The position numbers were made by a program, and so were the translations under genes. DNA of 64,000 nucleotides, taken from positions 310,001-374,000 of the forward strand of contig NZ_UGQU01000003.1 in NCBI RefSeq assembly GCF_900453205.1, given 5' to 3'. Shown one piece after another: positions 59,247 through 64,000 of this stretch (the first letter of the stretch is position 1; every line of letters begins with the position of its first letter). Under the pieces are notes generated by a model. That model was not told the origin of the DNA, made no database searches, and was given only the letters and a program-made list of their open reading frames with translations. The DNA comes from Moraxella lacunata. Its GTDB lineage: Bacteria; Pseudomonadota; Gammaproteobacteria; Pseudomonadales; Moraxellaceae.

Positions 59247-59281
59247 ATATCGGCTATGGCAGGTTTTTCCATAGCCGATAT
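59247..59281. terminator. Hairpin between convergent membrane-protein and fhs genes
   Basis: A 13-bp stem (atatcggctatgg 59247-59259 / ccatagccgatat 59269-59281) with a 9-base loop. There is no clear T-run, but the position between convergent genes fits a terminator. Confidence 0.5.
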
Positions 59282-59307
59282 TAATCATCAAATGGATTCT
59301 TGGTTGT

Positions 59308-60975
59308 CTAAAACAACCCCACAATCTCCCCATCAACCACATCAATGTTCATGGACGCAGGGGCTTTGGGCAGTCCGGGCATTTTCATGATGTCGCCGCA
59401 GAGTGCGACCAAAAACCCAGCCCCATGCGAGATGGTGATTTCACGCACGCTGATGGTAAAATCCGTGGGTCTGCCTAGGGCTTTGGGGTCATCAGAGAGT
59501 GAGTATTGGGTTTTTGCCATGCAGATGGGCAGGTGTGATAAGCCCAATTTGTCAATGGTTTTGATGTCGGATAGGGCTTTGGTAGTGAGCGACACACCGT
59601 CCGCCCCATAGATGGTCGTGGCGATGGCGGTGATTTTATCGCCGACACTGACGTTATCATCGTAGGTTAGGGCGAAGTGGTTGGGGGCGTGCGTGGCGTC
59701 GATGACTTTTTGGGCAAGGTCAAGACCGCCTTGTCCGCCTTTTGCCCAGACATCACACAGCGACACCGCCACACCCCTGTCATGGCAGGCTTGTTCTATC
59801 AGGGCAAGTTCGGCATCGCTGTCACTGACAAAGCGGTTGATGGCGACCACCACAGGCAGTCCAAAGGCGGATTTCATGTTGTCTATGTGTTTTAGTAGGT
59901 TGGGCAGTCCTTGGGACAGAGCGGTGAGATTTTCGCCAGTCAAGTCATCTTTGGCGACGCCGCCATTGTATTTTAAGGCACGCACGGTTGCCACGACCAC
60001 GACTGCATCGGGGTGAAGCCCTGCCAGTCGGCATTTGATGTTGCAAAACTTCTCCGCTCCCAAATCCGCCCCAAAGCCTGCTTCGGTGACCACATAGTCG
60101 CCCAGTGCCAGCCCGAGCCGTGTCGCCACGACCGAGTTACAGCCGTGGGCGATGTTGGCAAAAGGTCCACCATGGATGAGCGTGGGCGTGCCTGCCATGG
60201 TTTGAACTAGGTTGGGGGCAAAAGCGGTTTTGAGCAAGGCGGTCATCGCCCCTTGGGCCTGCAAATCTTTGGCGAATATAGGCGTACCATCAAAACGGTA
60301 AGCGACCATCATGTTGCCCAGTCGCTCTTTTAGGTCGTTCAAATCCCGTGCTAGGCAAAAGACTGCCATAATCTCAGACGCCACGGTAATGTCAAAACCA
60401 TCAGGGCGAATCATGCCATCACTGGGTTTGCTCATGCCACCCATGATGTGACGTAGAAAGCGGTCGTTCATGTCCAAGGCACGTCGCCACAGCACTTTTT
60501 TGGGGTTGATGCCCAGCTCATTGCCGTGATGAATGTGGTTGTCAATCAAGGCGGACAGTAGGTTATTGGCACTGGTGATGGCGTGAAAATCACCCGTAAA
60601 ATGCAGGTTGATGTCTTCCATGGGGACGACCTGTGCCTGACCGCCCCCTGTTGCTCCGCCTTTGATGCCGAACACAGGACCAAGCGATGGCTCACGCAGG
60701 GCAAGCACGGCACGCTCACCGAGTGTGGTTAATGCGTCGCCCAGACCGATGGCGAGCGTGGTTTTGCCTTCGCCAGCAGGCGTGGGATTGATGGCGGTCA
60801 CTAAGATGAGCTTGCCTTGGTGGTCAGTGGTCGGGGTGTGGCGGATTTTGGCTTTGTATTTGCCGTAGTGTTCGATGTCGTCGTCGGACAGTCCGAGTTT
60901 GCGTGCGATGTCACTGATGGGGGCGATGGTCGCTAGGGTGTTACTGGCGATTTGGGCGTCGGTCAGTTGGGTCAT
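59308..60975 (-). CDS. fhs: Formate-tetrahydrofolate ligase
   Basis: 555 residues, the usual length. P-loop [10 protein letters not shown] near residue 66-75, then [31 protein letters not shown], the folate/formate signature, and later ALKYNGGV. It makes 10-formyl-tetrahydrofolate from formate, ATP and THF, feeding purine and initiator-tRNA formylation. Monocistronic. AAGGAC before the ATG. Confidence 0.96.
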   Translation of the reverse strand: MTQLTDAQIASNTLATIAPISDIARKLGLSDDDIEHYGKYKAKIRHTPTTDHQGKLILVTAINPTPAGEGKTTLAIGLGDALTTLGERAVLALREPSLGPVFGIKGGATGGGQAQVVPMEDINLHFTGDFHAITSANNLLSALIDNHIHHGNELGINPKKVLWRRALDMNDRFLRHIMGGMSKPSDGMIRPDGFDITVASEIMAVFCLARDLNDLKERLGNMMVAYRFDGTPIFAKDLQAQGAMTALLKTAFAPNLVQTMAGTPTLIHGGPFANIAHGCNSVVATRLGLALGDYVVTEAGFGADLGAEKFCNIKCRLAGLHPDAVVVVATVRALKYNGGVAKDDLTGENLTALSQGLPNLLKHIDNMKSAFGLPVVVAINRFVSDSDAELALIEQACHDRGVAVSLCDVWAKGGQGGLDLAQKVIDATHAPNHFALTYDDNVSVGDKITAIATTIYGADGVSLTTKALSDIKTIDKLGLSHLPICMAKTQYSLSDDPKALGRPTDFTISVREITISHGAGFLVALCGDIMKMPGLPKAPASMNIDVVDGEIVGLF

Positions 60976-61028
60976 GATAAGTCCTTAACATCATGTCAAT
61001 GTGGTTAAATGGGTTATAAAAGGCGAGA

Positions 61029-61178
61029 TACACCCAACCAACTTGATATTTACCACGGGTTTGTAGGGGTGTGCTGAGCACGCCCTTTTGATGACATTAC
61101 CGTGCAAGGCGTGCACAGCACGCCCCTACATCCATAAATCATTGTGTTTGTAGTAATTTTAAAGTTTATTGGGTATAG
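61029..61178. repeat. Interspersed repeat with TACACCCAA ends, copy 2
   Basis: 150 bases in inverse orientation to copy 1 (3690-3798). The ends read tacacccaa / ttgggtata. The central palindrome is duplicated relative to copy 1, adding about 41 bases (a second gtgcacagcac segment). It lies upstream of fhs. The rest of 60976-61276 is AT-rich without a gene. Confidence 0.75.
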
Positions 61179-61276
61179 CCGTCATTAATGATAAAATAAA
61201 GTTAATAATGTCATAACAGAACATTATGATGACATTATAATCATTTTATCAGCAAAAAGCCATGACAAAATTGGGA

Positions 61277-61720
61277 TTATGATTGTCGGGCAGGGGTTTT
61301 GCCAAACAGTGCAAACGCCACCCACAAAGGTCCAATCAGCAAAAATTGCAAATCTTCAAAAAATGACGGCTTTGCCCCTTCAACCTTATGCCCAACAAAT
61401 TGCCCAATCCAAGCCACCACAAACATCCCAGCCCAAAACCAAATACCAACAGGGGCAAACACGGCAATACCAAGACACAGCCCATAAAAGGCAAGCATGG
61501 CAACAAAGGATGATAAAGACAATCGCACATAAAACCACAGCACGCCTATCGTAACAACTGCAAGCAGATACACAGAAATGTGATAAAGCATGGCAACTAT
61601 GGTCAAAAAGATAATCGGCACGCAAATGTAATGAATGCGTTTGTTTGTGGGATTTTGATGGCTGACGGCGTATTCGGACAGCCAAAGTGATAAGGGTTTT
61701 TGCGATTTAAATGGATGCAT
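61277..61720 (-). CDS. DUF962/Mpo1-like membrane protein
   Basis: 147 residues with four helices. The N-terminal SLWLSEYAVSHQNPTNKRIHYICVPIIF and the C-terminal GQFVGHKVEGAKPSFFEDLQFLLIGPLWV match the DUF962 (YGL010w/Mpo1) family, with conserved HxxP and GHxxEGxxPSF motifs. The yeast homologue is an Fe(II)-dependent dioxygenase in fatty-acid alpha-oxidation; the bacterial role is not established. Four His that could bind iron (residues 21, 30, 47, 113) are visible. Monocistronic. Confidence 0.85.
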   Translation of the reverse strand: MHPFKSQKPLSLWLSEYAVSHQNPTNKRIHYICVPIIFLTIVAMLYHISVYLLAVVTIGVLWFYVRLSLSSFVAMLAFYGLCLGIAVFAPVGIWFWAGMFVVAWIGQFVGHKVEGAKPSFFEDLQFLLIGPLWVAFALFGKTPARQS

Positions 61721-61857
61721 AAAATGTCCTTATTTTAGGCTTGTTAAAAGAATGGGTTAATTTATTGCTAATAATTTAACCCATGATAAAAACATTGTCA
61801 ATCATTTAGCGTGACAAAAATTTAAAATTTTAAGTTTTTAAATTATTCTTAAATAGC

Positions 61858-62622
61858 TTATCGATTATTTATTTTGGCTTGATTTATCTTTTCACTGCGA
61901 TACCACCCATATAAACCAACAATGGCGTTAACTTGATAAACCATTGTCTGAATGGCAAAAATATAATTGGCGGTCATGATATTAACAATAAGCCAAACCA
62001 TATTAACAATAATCCACAAATACCAATTAAAAGAATATCGCATTATCATCGTGGCTTGGGCGGTAACGGACAAAATAAATGCCAAAATGTTAATGGTATA
62101 AAAGCTAATTCCCATAAAGGTAGAGCCGTCATCTTGATAAATGGCGTAATTATGAGTAGTAAGCCAATCATTGATAATTGGAAATAAATAAATGCCAATA
62201 CCGATAAATAAAACGGTAATTACCCACACATATTTATTTGCTGATTGTGGAAGCATATCGCCGTCTGCATCCGTGTTCTTTTTCCAATAAATCACGCCCC
62301 AAACGTGCGTAAAAAAGTTAAAGAGCGGAGCAAGCATGAGCCCAATCGCCCCACGACTGCCTTGCACGACCACTTCCCCTGCTGTGGCAAGCATACCAAA
62401 GCCGTTGCCCATCACGTTTTTGCGAAAGGACAAACCCACCACGCACAAAAGCCCGATGTAGGAGACGATAAGATAAAACCAGTCAAGTCCTGTGTGTTCG
62501 GTGGTTTGCCAAAAGCCGACAAATAGGGCAATGACCCCAACCACAAACCAAGCGATTATCCATTGTTTTGACCAATCTTTATCGCCAAATCCTGTGATGT
62601 TATCCAAAAATTTAAATTGCAT
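61858..62622 (-). CDS. pnuC: Nicotinamide riboside transporter
   Basis: 254 residues, about eight helices. The C-terminal WIIVNMVWLIVNIMTANYIFAIQTMVYQVNAIVGLYGWYRSE matches the PnuC signature, and FRKNVMGNGFGMLATAGEVVVQGSRGAIGLMLAPLFNFFTHVWGVIYW covers the conserved region. PnuC imports nicotinamide riboside by facilitated diffusion, trapped by a cytoplasmic kinase (NadR). The kinase gene is not in the window. AAGGACACC precedes the ATG. Confidence 0.9.
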   Translation of the reverse strand: MQFKFLDNITGFGDKDWSKQWIIAWFVVGVIALFVGFWQTTEHTGLDWFYLIVSYIGLLCVVGLSFRKNVMGNGFGMLATAGEVVVQGSRGAIGLMLAPLFNFFTHVWGVIYWKKNTDADGDMLPQSANKYVWVITVLFIGIGIYLFPIINDWLTTHNYAIYQDDGSTFMGISFYTINILAFILSVTAQATMIMRYSFNWYLWIIVNMVWLIVNIMTANYIFAIQTMVYQVNAIVGLYGWYRSEKINQAKINNR

Positions 62623-62808
62623 GGGTGTCCTTATTACAAATTATTTCAAAAAATTAGAAGTGATTTTAATATCATCTTAACCTAAAATGATGGTTTATTG
62701 ATTATTGGGTAATTTTTTGGGTATGGGGTTAAATGGCAATTCGCTCTTAATAAATCGGTTAATAAGGTTAAAAATGGGGCTGATTTAAAAAATTCCAATA
62801 AAACATGC

Positions 62809-64000
62809 TCACACCGCCATCGCACACGCAAAGCCACTTGCCCATGCCCAGTGAAAGTTATAACCGCCAAGCTGACCTGTGACATCCAGCACTTCGCCGA
62901 TAAAGTATAGACCATCGCACAGCTTACTCTCAAAGGTTTTGCTAGATACATCACGGGTATCCACACCGCCAAGGGTCACTTCTGCCACTCGGTAGCCTTC
63001 GGTGCCTGATGGCTTGATTTGCCAGTCGTTTAGGGTGTTGCCGAGCGTGATGAGTTCTTTGTCCTTGATGTTGGCAAGCTCGCTGTCTTTGTGCTTTTGC
63101 CAAAAGTGACTCTCTAACGCCAAGAGCAATTTTTTGGCAAAATAGGGTTGTAAGGCGGTGCGAATGTGCTGTTTGGGGTGCGTGTGTTTGTGCTTGATTA
63201 ACAGCTCGCCTGCACTCATGTGTGGCAGTAGGTTGATGTGAATGTACTCGCCGATTTGCCAATAGTTGGATAGTTGAAGCATGGCAGGACCTGACAGTCC
63301 CCGATGGGTAAACAGTAGCGGTAGGGCAAATTGGGCTTTGTCATTAAAAGCGATGACGTCCATGCTGATACCGCTTAGCTCTTTTGCCATGGCTCCGATG
63401 TGGTCGGTAAAGGTAAACGGCACAAGACCTGCCGATGTTGGCAGTATCTGATGTCCAAACTGCTCGGCAATCTGATAGCCAAAACCGCTCGCCCCGAGCG
63501 TGGGAATGGACAGACCACCTGTGGCGATGATGAGTGAGTGGGCAGACAGGGTATGCTCACGGTTGTCTTTGTGCGTGGTTAGGGTGAATGTGTCGCTCTT
63601 GTTGATGGTGCTGATTTTGGTGTTTAGCCAGATGGTTACGCCATGATGGTCGCATTCGGTCAGGAGCATGTTTAGGATGTCTTTGGATGAGTCATCGCAG
63701 AACAGTTGCCCGTGCGACTTTTCATGAAAACCAATGCCATGCTTATAGACATAATTCATGAAATGATGGGGCGTGAATTTTGCCAATGCCGACCGTACAA
63801 AATGTGGATTATGGCTGATAAAATGCTCAGGACGCACGTCCATATTGACGAAGTTGCACCGTCCGCCCCCTGACATGAGAATTTTTTTGCCAGCTTTGTT
63901 GGCGTGGTCAAGCACCAGCACGCTTTTGCCACGTTCGGCAAGATGAAAAGCACAAAACAGCCCAGAAGCCCCTGCACCGATGATGATGGCGTCAAAGTGG
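62809..64000 (-). CDS. BaiN/HI0933-type NAD(P)/FAD-dependent oxidoreductase, 5' end cut by window
   Basis: At least 397 residues. The frame stays open to the right edge, where FDAIIIGAGASGLFCAFHLAERG gives the Rossmann GxGxxG, so the true start lies only a few codons further on. KILMSGGGRCNF, LIIATGGLSIPTLGASGFGYQIAEQFGH and GYNFHWAWASGFACA are typical of the HI0933/BaiN family. Members are flavoproteins of uncertain role; BaiN was linked to bile-acid metabolism in a gut bacterium, which does not apply here. The upstream 62623-62808 region contains nothing I can support. Confidence 0.88.
   Translation of the reverse strand, partial: HFDAIIIGAGASGLFCAFHLAERGKSVLVLDHANKAGKKILMSGGGRCNFVNMDVRPEHFISHNPHFVRSALAKFTPHHFMNYVYKHGIGFHEKSHGQLFCDDSSKDILNMLLTECDHHGVTIWLNTKISTINKSDTFTLTTHKDNREHTLSAHSLIIATGGLSIPTLGASGFGYQIAEQFGHQILPTSAGLVPFTFTDHIGAMAKELSGISMDVIAFNDKAQFALPLLFTHRGLSGPAMLQLSNYWQIGEYIHINLLPHMSAGELLIKHKHTHPKQHIRTALQPYFAKKLLLALESHFWQKHKDSELANIKDKELITLGNTLNDWQIKPSGTEGYRVAEVTLGGVDTRDVSSKTFESKLCDGLYFIGEVLDVTGQLGGYNFHWAWASGFACAMAV

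Overview
The window looks like a chromosomal segment of a gamma-proteobacterium of the family Moraxellaceae, most likely a Moraxella. The evidence is the moderate-to-low GC, the tmRNA tag ANDETYALAA, a ModA/Res type III restriction system with an AGCC tetranucleotide tract of the kind known from Neisseria, Haemophilus and Moraxella, a Neisseria FrpC-like RTX protein, and many small palindromic repeats between genes. Genus-level assignment is inference; no database was searched. Both edges cut genes: an EamA-type transporter at the left and a BaiN/HI0933-type flavoprotein at the right.

Layout. 1-3.7 kb: transporter, Rep helicase, hotdog thioesterase. 3.9-18.7 kb: a minus-strand surface/secretion locus with two large unknown lipoproteins, a 2959-residue RTX protein (N-terminal lipase-like domain, FrpC/ApxIVA-like self-processing module at an Asp-Pro bond, many calcium-binding repeats), and a seven-repeat RCC1-type lipoprotein. 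19-21.6 kb: CcoI-like copper P-type ATPase. 21.7-26.7 kb: type III restriction-modification (res, phase-variable mod, in the OFF register here). 27-28.5 kb: entericidin-like lipoprotein and tusE, tusC, tusD sulfur relay. 28.7-31.7 kb: glnE. 31.7-33.8 kb: a 64-unit heptamer repeat, a decayed DUF4130-type gene, an IS630 remnant and ssrA. 33.8-38.2 kb: amino-acid-binding lipoprotein, DUF937/OmpA protein and a compound 8-mer/9-mer array. 38.3-42.7 kb: xerC-like recombinase, nitrilase-family amidase, rpoN, DUF4124 protein. 43-47.4 kb: ilvI-ilvH-(unknown gene)-ilvC. 47.4-52.1 kb: small membrane protein, cold-shock protein, etfB-etfA, split threonine/serine exporter. 52.1-64 kb: parA, rsmG, Lon-like protease, frameshifted zinc-ribbon protein, phosphopantetheinyl transferase, nth, two unknown envelope proteins, fhs, DUF962 protein, pnuC, flavoprotein.

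Most notable. (1) The FrpC-like RTX lipase next to an RCC1 lipoprotein; both genes start with the same duplicated cassette of promoter, leader and about 12 codons. (2) A 133-bp non-autonomous mobile element in three identical copies plus one diverged copy of the same length, each with an 8-bp target duplication; one copy has replaced the stop codon of the cold-shock gene. (3) Two very long perfect tandem arrays built on TTGAAAA, TTGAAAAA and TTGGGAAAA. (4) A phase-variable modA with 18 AGCC units, one unit away from an intact frame. Several genes show small, recent breaks (DUF4130 gene, zinc-ribbon protein), so slippage at short repeats appears common in this genome.
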